Source of the DNA: Galaxea fascicularis
Taxonomy: Eukaryota; Cnidaria; Anthozoa; Scleractinia; Euphylliidae
Assembly: GCA_948470475.1 (NCBI GenBank)
Contig: OX419347.1
Coordinates: forward strand, 4,913,538-4,977,537
DNA: 64,000 nt
Direction of reading: 5' to 3'
Shown here in pieces: positions 37,082-48,860 of this stretch. The position numbers and the translations under genes were made by a program. The notes under the pieces were generated by a model that worked only from the letters and a program-made list of their open reading frames with translations, did not search any database and had not been told where the DNA came from. Numbering within the stretch: the first letter of the stretch is position 1; each line of letters opens with the position of its first letter.

Positions 37082-37246
37082 CCATTTCCGAGTTCATGTC
37101 TGCCTCCTCTTCAAAGCGAGTCTAAATGCGAAGTTTTTGTTATGAAAATTAGTTTTCATTCATATGTAAAGTAGAACTAATTACCATCACAAAAACTTCG
37201 CACTTAGACTCGCTTTGAAGAGGAGGCAGACATGAACTCGGAAATG
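37082..37246. mobile_element. 165-bp foldback element
   Basis: Arms of about 60 bp, from CCATTTCCGAGTTCATGTCT to its mirror AGACATGAACTCGGAAATGG, with few mismatches around a ~40-bp AT-rich loop. No coding capacity. Confidence 0.8.
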
Positions 37247-37882
37247 GTATGTTACATCAAAAACAAAGTCCATACACAAGACGAATGCTGCACTTAAAGC
37301 ATTAAGCGCCTTCAATCGTCAGATCAACCGGAACCTCGAGCCGCAGAACGTCATTTGCTTTCCCAAAACTTTGAGTGAAGTTGTTCAGATGGAGTCTGAA
37401 TATTAACAGCACTGGTGTTTTTTCTTCCAGTTTTGTTCCATTTTTCAGGCACGGAAAAGCGGATTTTACTCGTAGTGAATTTTGAATTTTACAGGAAACC
37501 CAAAGATGTCGAATAAAGATTTTTCCTATTTATGCCATAATTTGGAGAAAAGTTTTCAAGAATATCGCATTGTACATCAAGTATTTATTACAAAAGGACA
37601 TGAAAGGAAGTAATTTCTAAAAGGCTGCAAATTTATTTTAATGTTGAAATAAACGGTGACACTTTTGAACCTTGTTACCATAGTGTGGAGTTCGATTAAA
37701 GGTTTTTTAAATTGGGTGAGGTTAGACTTTTTTCTGATTTCACAGCGTTGCATCAATGATTTAAATGCCAAAATACCGTATACGAACTTATTATCAGAAC
37801 AGTCGATTTAACTTCAACTTCCACATCAGTCAAAGTTTGTAAAAGCCTTTTAAACGTACCGTAATATTTGCAAACAGTAATT

Positions 37883-38133
37883 AACAATTAGACCCGTAGC
37901 CCGCAAGGGCTACTGGTCAATAGCCCATGAGGCGAAGCCGAATGGGCTATTGACCCGTCGCCCTTGAGGGCGAAGGGTCTAATTGTTTTAGTATCACCCA
38001 ACTAGTCGGACAGAAAAGGCAATAATAAAGTTAGCAAATGCAAGTTGAAGAAATATTTATTTGGGAATAAAACGAAGGAAAGCGTAACGCTCGATTGCTA
38101 CTCGAGGACTATTACTAATAGTCCTCTAGTAGC

Positions 38134-38171
<38 letters not shown>

Positions 38172-38185
38172 GTTGGGTGATACTA
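37883..38185. mobile_element. Two abutting palindromes upstream of the TMEM249-like gene
   Basis: 37883-37987 is a hairpin (AACAATTAGACCCGTAGCCC and imperfect mirror, inner GGTCAATAGCCCAT/ATGGGCTATTGACC). It is followed directly by 37989-38185, bounded by TAGTATCACCCAACTAGT and its exact mirror, with an inner GCTACTCGAGGACTATTA/TAATAGTCCTCTAGTAGC stem. The second may be a MITE into or beside which the first was inserted. Confidence 0.75.
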
Positions 38186-38320
38186 ATATGGGATATAGCA
38201 AAATGTTTGATTTTGGGGCTTGAATGCGATGGGCAGCCCTTATGCGATGAGCACAATGAAACATGTGGGCTTGAAAACGTCAAACCTGCTTCCTGTGCAG
38301 TAATGTCTCTTCTACTTCAG

Positions 38321-40088
38321 TGAACTTGCTCCGGTGACCCGACGTAGTTTAGAATATGGAAACGGCTTCATTCAAGAGCTTTCGCGCGCGCAGTTTTACA
38401 ACTTAAGTGACATCACAAAGGTTGCTAACCACCAAAGCTCAGCGACAAACAGGGCAAGAAAAATCAGAATGGGTTTGAAGAAGGCCATAAAAGCGCTTGA
38501 AATCCTTGAAAAGCCAGAAGCTATTTTCAACAGAAGGCTCAATTCCAATCCTTTTTATCCATTTGAAAAGGTTGCAAGAAACAGTAAGTTAATGTGAACT
38601 CGATGCAATCTGAGAACTTCGATTTAGCTATAAATGTATCTTCACACGCAGACTGATTTACGCTCGCGGATGACATGGGAAATACAGTCGAAAGATAAGA
38701 CACCTTATTAACCGCGGTCAAATGTAAAAAATAAAAAAAACGTAAGGGTTTTGCTTTGAGAACCTTACGGTTTCTCCGGCTCTGGTGCAGTTGTAACGAG
38801 AAAATCACCTACCCTTTGTTATATCATTCTTGAGTGTTAGAAGTGTACCACCTTCGCAAGAAACCTGTCTTTTAAACTTACCACATACCTGTGAATGCGC
38901 TTAAAAGAAGAATCGCGTAATAAGATCTTGGATTTAACAAATAAATGAAACCCCGTGTCGTCGCACTTGTATATGGAGGTAAGGTTTCTTGTATTTTTTT
39001 TAATTTTAAGTCTAATACGAATGCGTCTTAAGATTTAAGCTAACAACAGACATTAAACAACAATCCCAAAGAAACTTCTGGAAACGTCTTTGTGCAGTGT
39101 CTGTTTTATGTTTTTATTTGAATTGGCAGCGAAAGTTTTGACTCAGATTTATCTTTTGAATTGACTTTCAGAGTTTATTCTTACACTGAGTCGGAGACGC
39201 TGTTACATGGGGATTTTCATGTCTGTGGTTTCCATAGTAATATTGATCACGTGGGGAGTTGCACATGAGCCCAGCGTGAGTCTCTCATTGGAGTAGAGTA
39301 CCGTAGTGGCGTTTTTGAAACTCTTTTGAACTATTAGCACTTGACCCCGTCGTGACTGATATCGACTTTAGAAGACAACATTGGAATCTTGTAATGCACA
39401 GATTCAGAATGCTATGCTGGACTAACGTCACACCTAACTGCAGAATTGTTTATAACATTAGCTGCACAATAATCACCGCCTATAATTGTTATGACGTTCT
39501 GACCAATTTACAACGAGTATTTAGTGCTCGACCCTTGGTCACGTGGAAAGCACGTGCTCTCGGCTCTTGCATCAGGCGCTTGCCTGCCTTTGAAGGAAAA
39601 TAACGCATACTACTGAAAACTTTTGAAGCTTAGCGACTACCTTGACCGCAGAGGGAATAACATCTCACCGGAAAAATGTAGGATCAAAATGCACCAATCA
39701 CAGCCGACCACTGTGATACAAATGGTTGAGCACAGCCAGTCGACCTCATCGTTTGATGAACACCAGCAGTAAGCAGTCGAAACGTCACTATCTACATCTG
39801 TGTGACTACATCGTGGGACAAACGATAATACACTTTAGAAAACAGTCCTAACAAAATACGCGCGCTTATTGGTTACAAATCGTGTTTCTATAACTCGATA
39901 GAAACACAGAACTAGCACGAGCTGATGATATAGTGATGACGTGAGCAAAGAGAATTTATATTTTGATAATCAAAGTTAACAAGTTGTTTTCCTTTTTTTC
40001 GTCGCGGTGTTTTCTAAAAGAAGTAGAAAACATGATCTCCGTGTTTCTATTGAGTTAAAGAAACACTCGTTAAAGTTTGGAAGAACTC

Positions 40089-40119
<31 letters not shown>

Positions 40120-40120
40120 C

Positions 40121-40151
<31 letters not shown>

Positions 40152-42086
40152 CTTCCACCCGTGTTTCTATAACTCAATAGAAACACGGTACATGTTTTCT
40201 ATTTCTTCATTATTATTGTAACCACCACGATGAAGAACCATAACCTTTTTATCGTCATTGACTTTTAACTACTGTATTATCAGCTGTAATGACATAACTG
40301 CTACCCTAAAGTACCGTTTCGAGCATGTTGAACGTATGAGTTACGAGCCTTATGATTTATTAGCTTTTCTCTTTTCCCTCCCCTCCCTAGCAATACATGT
40401 TGTTTCCTATTCTAACTGGTACAGTGTCAGCATTAATGGCGTGGGAGAACCGTGGCCATCGCACATGCGTGTTGGATGGAGAGAAAACCCAGTATATGTG
40501 TGTTATTGGTGGACATTCCGTGGAAACAGGCCTCTTCCACAATGTGTACATTCGACTAAAAGCACAAAAACATGGTAAGCATTCTTTTGCATTTGTATAC
40601 CTCCTATGGCAAACAAGTTGTATTTTCCTCAGTAAGAAATGAGTGAGAGTAAAGTCATATTCCGGTCACAGCATGCCAATCCTGCTGTCAGAATGATTAT
40701 TCCGAATCAGATTAGTTTTGACATGGGGTAGCACTCAAACTATTAACCGCAGATTTCTTCAAATAGTGGTTGTTCAAATAGTAATATTATAGGGAGGCAT
40801 AAGATGGGGGTCACTCTAAAGACTAAAGGATCAAACTCTCGGGCTGTTACGAAACAGAACAGTACTGCGCTTTAGCGTTTTGCGGTTAGAATAGAAAACC
40901 AGCTTGTGTTAGAAGAAGTCACATAGACAGCTCCTTCCCTCTGAAAAATTTTCAGGAAAAAGGATCTATACAGTGATAACTGGCAAAAATCCTGTTACAA
41001 ATGAGAAAAAAGGAACACCCCCTAAAAATTGTCAATTTAAAAAACGCTTTTTAATAAATCCTTACTTCTTCGTCCCTTGTCAGGTGCCGGGGGGATGTAC
41101 TATTATGTTGTATTCAACGGATTCCACGTAACGGAACAAAGGATCACTTCTTATTCTGAGAATGACAAGGCAAGTGTGTCAGTTGCACTTGGTGGGGGAG
41201 GGGGGGGATAGAGGTGGGTATATGAGGTGCGGGTGGGAGTTGCGCGTAGAATCCCGGGGAAAAAAGAAGGGATAGCTTTGCGAGAGAAGCGGGCGACGAA
41301 CATTACTGGGACTTCAAAAATGGCGGAAACTGGGGAAAATTGCGAAAACGCTTGAATATATACTCTATGTAACGTAACGGCGGGAACTAATTAGGGAGTT
41401 AAGGAAAGAGAGACAGACCTATTAGGAGGTTATAGGACGGATCACAAATTGCAGGTTGATCGAGCGGTTTACGTCAACTTAACCTAAGGAAGTCTGCTAG
41501 GCAATTTTTCTGATATTATCCTCGTTCTTACTAAGTGGACTGTTGACGAGACCTTCCAAGAACTGGTCTGGTGTCTATTTGTCGTTCGTTTACGACGCTG
41601 TCTGTCGCCTGTTTTGTTAGGGACAAATGTCGCTGTCGCTAAGAAAACAAAGAGAAATTAAAAATGAATTGCCGTCCTTGTCGCAAACCGTCGCACTTTT
41701 TCTGCCAATGTCAATCAGTTGTCGGTGTATTGGGAGGAGATTGTCGAATGTTGTCCGCCTGTGACTTCTACCTCTTCAAAGGATTCATTAACAGCGACTC
41801 GCTTCATTCTCTTATAGGCACTCTGAGGGGGCATTTCGTTTGTCACACACTTTTAAAAGGTCGTGTAATCAGTTGTAAGAAGAATTTTGTTTTATCTACC
41901 ATAATTTGATCCATGAATTCTTAAATCATTGTCTCGCTCTCATTTTTCTTGCAGAAGCTGCGTGTTTTGGCGAAGAAATTAGCAGAAAATCTCAACCTCA
42001 ACTACTTTGACGTTAAAGCTAATTCTAAGGATCGTATCCTTTCAAACGAATTTCTTGAGAAATATTTGGAAGAAAAAAATTATTAA
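38321..42086 (+). CDS. TMEM249-like two-pass membrane protein (first exon not found)
   Basis: Exons 38321-38583, 39172-39275, 40391-40574, 41084-41169, 41955-42086 (TAA) join in phase to 255 residues plus an unknown N-terminus. Layout: basic N-terminal segment; a first membrane span in GIFMSVVSIVILITWGVA; a second in QYMLFPILTGTVSALMAW; then a compact soluble domain (YMCVIGGHSVETGLFHNVYI, YYYVVFNGFHVTEQRITSYS, LAENLNLNYFD). Two spans plus this C-terminal domain resemble TMEM249, an auxiliary protein of the sperm CatSper calcium channel; the name is from memory of family features and is not certain. The fourth intron begins GCAAGT, a GC-AG intron. The upstream exon must end two bases into a codon; none was identified. 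Confidence 0.7.
39841..40206 (+). repeat. Palindromic repeat family R4, copy 2
   Basis: Lies in intron 2 of the TMEM249-like gene. CGTGTTTCTATAACTCGATA, AACTAGCACGAGC, ATGACGTGAGCAAAGAGAAT, ATAATCAAAGTTAACAAGTT and GCTGTGGAAACACTCG/CGTGTTCCCACAGC match, in reverse, the copy at 29785-30093. Confidence 0.75.
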
Positions 42087-42516
42087 TGACTTTCTTAAAT
42101 AATTGTGCTTGTCTTACAAAAAGTCTTTGCTGATATGATATCATTATGGATTTTTTTATCTTCTCCTTTAAATCAACTTGAAAAAATCCAGGCCCTCCAT
42201 TTTTCCAATTTTCTTTTACCATTTCTTTCAGCTCGGAAAATATACATGTAACTCGGATCTTGATTTCGTATAAATTATCGACGACTTCGCTGTCGTTTGT
42301 TCGCCTCTTGATATCTTATTATTCTTAACTCAAGTTAGATGTTATTCGTCACCGTCCTGTGGTTGAAATTGCTTGTGTCCATGAGAGCGAAACAAATATT
42401 GCCTAGCCTGTGTAGTTACTGGATTTTTTTAGTTTAGTTTAATACTTGGCTTGACTGTAAGTCCTGATTAAACACCTCATCACCTCAGTTTCTGCTGTTA
42501 AATTTACTGTTTTTTG

Positions 42517-42522
42517 AATAAA
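42517..42522 (+). terminator. Candidate polyadenylation signal of the TMEM249-like gene
   Basis: AATAAA about 430 bp downstream of the stop codon. Confidence 0.3.
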
Positions 42523-42599
42523 ATTTACTATTTCAGAATACTGTTTCACTATTTCAGAATAACACGAGAAAAGGTACACATGTGAACCAATTAGCCCTC

Positions 42600-42802
42600 G
42601 AAGCCTTGACATCAACTTGCATGTTCTCCTAACTGGCCTTCTGGTATTTCCTATACGACTAGTTCAGAGAATTTGGTTAAACATGAAAACATTTCATGTT
42701 TGATGATCATTTCCTTTATTCTCATAACCTGTGTGTTAGCTGAAATGGTGATGACTGTAAGGAGAAAGTAGACTCTGGTCACTGTTAGGGCTCAAAGAAT
42801 TA
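42600..42802 (-). repeat. Dispersed repeat family R1, copy 3
   Basis: Same word order and orientation as 36646-36836 (TTTCATGTTTGATGATCATT, TTCTCATAACCTGTGTGTTA, GGTCACTGTTAGGGCTCAAA). Confidence 0.65.
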
Positions 42803-45357
42803 ATCAAAGGCTTGCCATCTAATTGGTGTGGTGGACGACGCCTGTTTCCACATAAATGGAGGGGGGGGGGGGAGTGAGGGGCACAGGCATGCGTTTCTAG
42901 AAACCCCCGAGACTTTTCGGGCCTATTTCGGGTGCTGCGTGTCTTAAAATCATAGTAAAAGGCGACTTTTAGAATAAGTGGATGACAGTTTTGAAATGGC
43001 TTTTTGGACCCGAAAAGTTTTCTGGACTATCGAGAAAAGGCCTCGGGGCTCCCCCGACCACTCCCTCTGCGCGGTCCCTTATGAAAACTATTCGAAATCA
43101 GTTGATAGAGACCCCCAGTTAAGTGGATAACCAGGGTAAAATTCTAATTGAGTTTCTTCAATTTAGAGTAAGAGAGGGTGAGATAGGGCGTGAGGTAAGC
43201 TCAAGACACAAAGATAGCGATTAGAAGACATTTTTTATCTTTCCCAGTGCGAATGTGAAAGAACAGCCTATTCTCCTATTCTTCCATTGACAAAAAAGCT
43301 GTTTTCGAGAAGTCAAATTCCCCTTCCCAAAGTCACATGTTCAGACTCACAGGGAGACCATTTTAAAGTAGTAGGACTACCAGGTCTGGTCAAGACAAAC
43401 AAACACGCTCGTTTGTCTTGGACCGCGGCGGGCGTGTGGCTGGTAGGCTGATTCACTCAATGCAGGTATTGATTTTATTGTTACCTTGCCATTATCCAAG
43501 GTATTTTCTCACTCTATTTGGTTCCCTCTTGTCAAATTTCACACCAAAGCCCTAACATGACAACTACTTTTACATTTATTGCGTCCTTTGACTTGAAAGC
43601 TTTCAAAATGAACGTTCTTGATTGAGTATTCCATACTATGTCCGCATATATTATGCAATATGAGGCCAGATTGCCTACTGTGGACAGGGCCCGCGGAACA
43701 ATTGGTGGCTGCTCCCGCTTCTTCAACTGGGAGGAGACGACGTATCTAACTCAGTTTAATTCAAAAGGCTTATTCCGTCAGGCTTGGATGTTTTCACGCG
43801 AGGTCCGCCAGCTTCATCCCACCAGTATTATCCTGTGAAAGTACCTATTTTAATTTATTGTTTTTCGACCAAAAGTGCCTTCCGACCCCTCCCCGTGTGC
43901 GGTCCCTGGGGGACGACGCTGATTGCAAGCGGGACAAATATCAGAAGAGTCTCTGATAAGTCACTTGGGCGCGACGAAACACCGGTTGTCAGACCAGCCA
44001 TCAATGAGATTCACAAGTATTCCACAACTTTTTCACATCTCCTATTCCACTTACTACGGCACAATTGGAAATGTTATGCTTAACGTGTTTCAAACTAAAC
44101 AGCATTTAAGCTATTTAGTTTGACGCTTCCGCGGTTTACTTCCTGTTTCAACACCGTCAGGGAGCTAGAAGGTTACTGAGAATCATGGGAAATCGCGTCC
44201 GAACACACAACAAGCGCCTGGTTAAAGGTTAAACTGTCTGGGTGAGAATCAGCTTTCATGTTTGTTTACAAAATACGTCGGTGGAGTTATTGGCAGTAAA
44301 TGGTAAGGGAATACTTCACTATGTGTTTACTTTGAAGTTATACGACATAACTTACAATTTTCCTTGCATTGTTTTTGCGGACTATATGTCCAGAATTAAA
44401 AAAATACGTGCTTTCATTCAGCTACTCTGTAAGCTATCGCTCGTTTGAGTTTTTCAAATTTGGAGCGCGATTTTGTTCACAAGTTAAATTTCTAAATTCA
44501 ATAGTTTTCTACTCTAAGTTTCGAGCGAAATGTTCCACGTTATCCTGTTATTAGTTAGACAAACTGGAAACAAACTACCAGTATTTTTATTGGAGAAAAA
44601 CTAAAATTACAAAAATAATTTGACAAATTATGCATACTTATTTGCATACATGTTTGTGTGAACAAGAGTTTGTTAAAAGCGTGCGCACGTGGATGTCAAG
44701 ATAATCAATGGCACGATTTTTGTTACACTGATCAAACCGCGAGACCTCTAACCCTTGAAAGACTATAGCTGGAGTGGAGGGATTTGCATTATAGCAGATG
44801 AAAGGTTTTCGGCGCTTTTTTATTGTTTTATGAGAATTAACGTGCACAACAATCGCAGGGCTTGGATCAAGAAAGTGTTGGTTTGTTTTCAGACGCTGCG
44901 AGGCTCACCAGTCGAGCGAATTCTTTTCACTGCGTATTCAAGGTATTTAGAAGTTTCGTTTTCCATTTATCTGTTCATGTCAAAGTCCCTTAATTTACGG
45001 TTACAATGCATCAGCTTTTAATCCTGAAAAAACAAATTGAACAAGAAGTGTTGATCTTTTGAACGCTGGTTTCCTGGTTCTTATATGAACACAGTATCGA
45101 TTACCTCAAACTTTGCAAAACCCATCTGGTTAGAAAGCAGCGAGCAGAGAGACGCAAAGTTACCAAGCAACCGTTCACGCCTGAAAGGTTTCTTGCATAC
45201 CAGCAAAGCTTACCTTTAAGGCCAATTGTGCCACAATTGGCCTTAAAGAAGAAGCGATAATTCTGATATGATGTGTTCTCCCGTAACTCTGATACGTGTT
45301 CTCTGGAAAATCACACATCAGAGCTATGACCTCTGTTGGGTTTATTTTCGCCAAAGG

Positions 45358-45415
45358 CTCGTTCCCAGGATTTTTCTCCGCCCTCCCCTCGGTGGAGAAA
45401 AGCCCTGGGAACGAG
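45358..45415. repeat. Small foldback, CTCGTTCCCAGG family
   Basis: CTCGTTCCCAGG is mirrored by CCTGGGAACGAG. A relative with arms AACCTCATTCCCAGG/CCTGGGAATGAGGTT lies at 61990-62034. Confidence 0.7.
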
Positions 45416-45530
45416 GTTGGGTAGTGCCGAAAACTTTAACTTTATATAACTCGGTCTTAAAGTCCAGCCCCGCAATATTTATCCCATTTGTGAAAATGGC
45501 ACTTAAAGGCTTATAGAGCGAGTTACGCCC

Positions 45531-45575
45531 TTCCCCCCCCCACCCCACCCCACCCCACCCCACCCCACCCCACCA
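45531..45575. repeat. (CCCCA)n minisatellite
   Basis: C-run followed by seven or so CCCCA units; the G-rich strand could form a quadruplex. Confidence 0.9.
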
Positions 45576-45880
45576 ACCTTTCTACTTCCCTCCCAACCTT
45601 TGGTACGAAAAGCTTGTGTCATCAAAGAATAGGACACACAATGTTGCGAGAGTGGGAGAGCACATGTGACTTTCCTGGGGTTTGCGCGGGCTAGGCGCTT
45701 ATGGAGAATAGCTGCTAATTCTCATGATCCATGTATCACATCAGTTCACTGTGTTTTGGTTTACTCTCTGTCTATATATTTTGATTGCTCATTACAACAA
45801 GACGTTTGTAATTTGTTTTAAATTTATTTGTATGACAAGTAATATTTACTTTAACTTCATACGAATATTTTATTCTCATT

Positions 45881-46020
45881 ACTCTATTCAAGTAATGTTC
45901 GTATCGTGTGTTTACTCCTCAGATCCTCTTTACAATAGATACGCAGCCTTACTCTATTTAAGTAATGTTTGTACCGTGTGTTTACTCCTCGGATCCTCTT
46001 TCCAATAAATACGCAGCCTT
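45881..46020. repeat. 70-bp tandem duplication
   Basis: ACTCTATTCAAGTAATGTTC... at 45881-45950 is repeated at 45951-46020 with only a few substitutions, both ending ACGCAGCCTT. It lies 3' of the first STEL-tail gene. Confidence 0.85.
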
Positions 46021-46328
46021 TGTTGGCTTTTTAACAGAATTTTCCGCATTCTAAATTGGACTACTAAATTACTGGGGTACGTAACCAGCCCCACGTTAAT
46101 TTCTTTTTCACCAGTCTATCGAACGCAAACTGAGTCGTTTTTAGAAGTCTATCAAAACGTATCCGAGTTTCTTGTTTGTTCTTGAGTTAAGTTCATAACG
46201 ACCCGCGAAATGATGGTAAAGTACCGTGTCTCTTTGAACACCATTTTTCGATTGCATGATTTCTTGCGGTAAGCTCATAACGACCAGCGAAACGAACTCA
46301 ACATTTATCCGGTTTACTTGCATCTCTT

Positions 46329-46820
46329 CTACAGTTCTGTCGAACACAGAGTAGTGGTGAGAAGACCATCGACAAGTCTTGTTTCTGAGTGATCATTCAG
46401 ACTGTCAAAACGTGTCTCTTGTGACTGTTCCTCTCGATAGAGGTCAAACCAAGCCTCATATCTAGCCTTTCCGCTACTTACTTCAACACACCGAGTATAA
46501 ACCAGCTGTTCCTCAACTCTCCCGCATGGAAGAGACAATTTTCGGTGGACAAGCCTCTCTTCAAGACGGACACACGAATTTGGGTTGTTTTGAGATGTCG
46601 TGCCACGTGAACTCTCCAGGTTGATTCTTGGGATATTAGTTTGTGACCTAAAACTCTCACTACTGTGGTCTTTGTCAGCTGCAGTGCTCTGTCGTCTGCC
46701 AGTTTGCTTTCTCCGGCTCACCCTTTCTTTGGTTTTCATAAGAAGTTTCCAAGTCTTCAACATAGTTTTGACTGTTGCGATAGAGCTCCTAAAGGTCTTC
46801 TCCGCTCGTATGAATTGCAT
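46329..46820 (-). CDS. STEL-tail protein 1 (unknown family, intronless)
   Basis: 163 residues from ATG at 46820 (MQFIRAEKTF) to TAG. No known domain or membrane segment is recognised. The N-terminal quarter is basic (KTWKLLMKTKERVSRRKQTG), the middle is polar, and the C-terminus is SETRLVDGLLTTTLCSTEL. The last 13 residues recur in the genes at 54939-55316 and 60449-60910. TEL-COOH fits a class I PDZ-domain ligand. No splice junction is needed, although an acceptor-like CACTCAG lies just before the tail. Function is unknown; reality as a gene rests on the shared tail and its synonymous codon differences. Confidence 0.7.
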   Translation of the reverse strand: MQFIRAEKTFRSSIATVKTMLKTWKLLMKTKERVSRRKQTGRRQSTAADKDHSSESFRSQTNIPRINLESSRGTTSQNNPNSCVRLEERLVHRKLSLPCGRVEEQLVYTRCVEVSSGKARYEAWFDLYREEQSQETRFDSLNDHSETRLVDGLLTTTLCSTEL

Positions 46821-46860
46821 GTTCAAAGATGTTTACGCTACTGAGTATGCCACATAAACT

Positions 46861-48439
46861 TCGACAGCTTTATTCCTTTGTGTTTGTTCCTGTGCCCGTG
46901 GATCTATTTTTAATAGTCACGTTCACCTATTTCTGGCATTCCACACACGTCAGTACACTCCATTAGTTTACCTATCCCCATCATGCAAACGTAAGTCCAA
47001 GAATGGTGGGAATTTGTTTGATCCCTTACCACAGGTGACACGCAACCAAAGCTTATGTTAAGAAGACTAAGGGCGTTAAATACTCGTCATGTAACTAACA
47101 AGTGAACAGGAATGAAAGCAGACTCTCTCTCGGCCTGGCTGACTTTGAATGTTGTAATTTGTTTACGATATCTCTGAAAATTATCAAAACATCGCGAAAA
47201 CGAAAGAATAGTCGCGTAATTTCTCGTTTCTCTTTATCTTTGGGTCATCGGTTTGAGGAGGTTCATTAATCAACGGTATTCCAGTGGTTGCTTTTAATAT
47301 CTAAAGCGTTCTTCGTAACATAAACAAGAAACATAAACGTGACTTCCGCTGCGCTGCCGCATGGGGAAATGAAAGGCTCCAAAATAACCAGGCTTTGAAG
47401 AACTTACTAAAAACAACAAAAAAAAAAAAATGTTAGAACTGAAACAGCGTGAGCCACGGTACGAAGTGTCTGTCAATTGGTGCGAAATGCCTTTGGGTGG
47501 AACACAGACAGGCGAATTTTCGTTTGGACTACATGTAATGTCACTTGTTAAGGTGGTGTCTGTCTTTGGGCGTTAGTTATGTGACGGCTAAAATCCTGCT
47601 TCCGAGATATGGCCGCCCACGTGCCACATTAGATGTCTGTAAGCCGGTAGTTTCGTGTGTGTTATAGAGAACGTTGCACGCTTTCAATATGAACAATTGA
47701 TGTGCCTTTTTAAAAGCCATTTGTTCTCTAACTCGAGAACGTCGCTTTCGTAACCCTTCCGACGGAATGAAAGTGTTTTACCAAGGCGTTCTGAGGACTT
47801 TGCCAGATCAGTGCGTAACCATCACGCTTCCAAAATGTTGGTAAGCTGTCTTGGGTTCCTGACCCCACTTGCTAACAAGGGATGTACCGAAAATAATCAA
47901 GCACCACACGAAAAAGAAAAAACAAAACAAAACAAAAAACGTCACTTAAGTAATTTCTAGATTCTCCTTATCTTCATTTTAATCAATATTAGAAAGCGTG
48001 TTAGACAACAGTTGAACACCCAGTTGGCTGGTGATCTCTGATAAATGATTCATTCTTCAAGTGCAAAGCAACCTTTTCGTGTTTGCATTTTCTCCCTTCA
48101 AATATACGAATTGTTTTCTATATAGCTTTCTTTCAGAAGCTATTTAATTCTGATAAAGCTGTGCCTTAAGGTAAAACTAACGACAGCGTGCTCTCTGAGA
48201 CCTGGCGAAGAGAATCAGAGTACATCACCATAAAGCTGTCTAAACACTAATTTTGAGGGCGACTATGTGTTTGTCGCGGAACCATTAATTTGAGGAAAAC
48301 CTCTCCCATCCTTTTAGATCCGTAGAGATAAGAGTGACCGAGCAGACTCGTTCATGGTTTTAACCATGATTAAAATCATGAAAAAATTTTTTTTCAGGTC
48401 TTTGAATAAATCTAAACCACGAAGCGCTACACACGACTT
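46861..48439. other. Gene-poor stretch
   Basis: Upstream flank of STEL-tail gene 1. Poly-A and (AAAAC)n tracts at about 47417-47430 and 47908-47940; no coding exon recognised. Confidence 0.45.
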
Positions 48440-48860
48440 TCGATGACAACTGTGACGGCCGTTCAAATGAAACTGAGCAGTACTTTCCTGTGGTGCTGGT
48501 TATTACGTTGTACAATGTGGTTCTAAGTTTTGAGGCTGTGAATGAAATCAATTCTTAAGTGTGAACATTCAAATCTGAAAGCTACTGAGCAGTTCTTTCC
48601 TGTGGTGCTATTTATTATGCTGTACAAGGTGGTTCTAGCTGTCAGTGTGTGGGTGAAAAAAGTGTGACCGTTCAAAGCTACTGAGTAGCATTTTTCTGCA
48701 CATGGTGCTGCATGAATTATTTTGTTGAAGACGATTTTAATTTTCGAATCTGTTGGCAAAATCCAAAATGAGACCATTCAAATGAAAACTATTGAACAGC
48801 GCTTTTCTGGGCGACGTTTACTTTGCTGTACACATTGGTTTTAGCTCCTCAATTTTGTGG
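48440..48860 (+). repeat. ~105-bp tandem repeat block, array 1
   Basis: Four diverged units starting near 48449, 48559, 48660 and 48768, with consensus words AGTGTGACCRTTCAAATGAAA, GCTACTGAGCAGTACTTTCC, TGTGGTGCTG and TATGCTGTACAAGGTGGTTC. The same units, same orientation, occur at 61385-61760 and 62725-62995. Confidence 0.85.

Larger units (their letters stand above)
42803..45880. other. Gene-poor stretch
   Basis: No exon recognised. Notable pieces: a small hairpin CAAGACAAAC.../GTTTGTCTTG near 43391-43420, a foldback at 45358-45415 (CTCGTTCCCAGG/CCTGGGAACGAG), and a (CCCCA)n minisatellite at about 45531-45575. Confidence 0.5.

Noticed and set aside
41664..41909. 81-codon frame in the last intron of the TMEM249-like gene
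   Set aside because: Cysteine-rich by chance composition; sits wholly inside an intron supported by phase-consistent flanking exons.
45342..45563. Gly-rich minus-strand frame over the (CCCCA)n tract
   Set aside because: Low-complexity translation of a minisatellite.
48360..48777. Minus-strand frames repeating RTTLY...STTGK.CSV
   Set aside because: They are translations of the ~105-bp tandem repeat; frames are broken by stops in other units, so a repeat protein is not supported.
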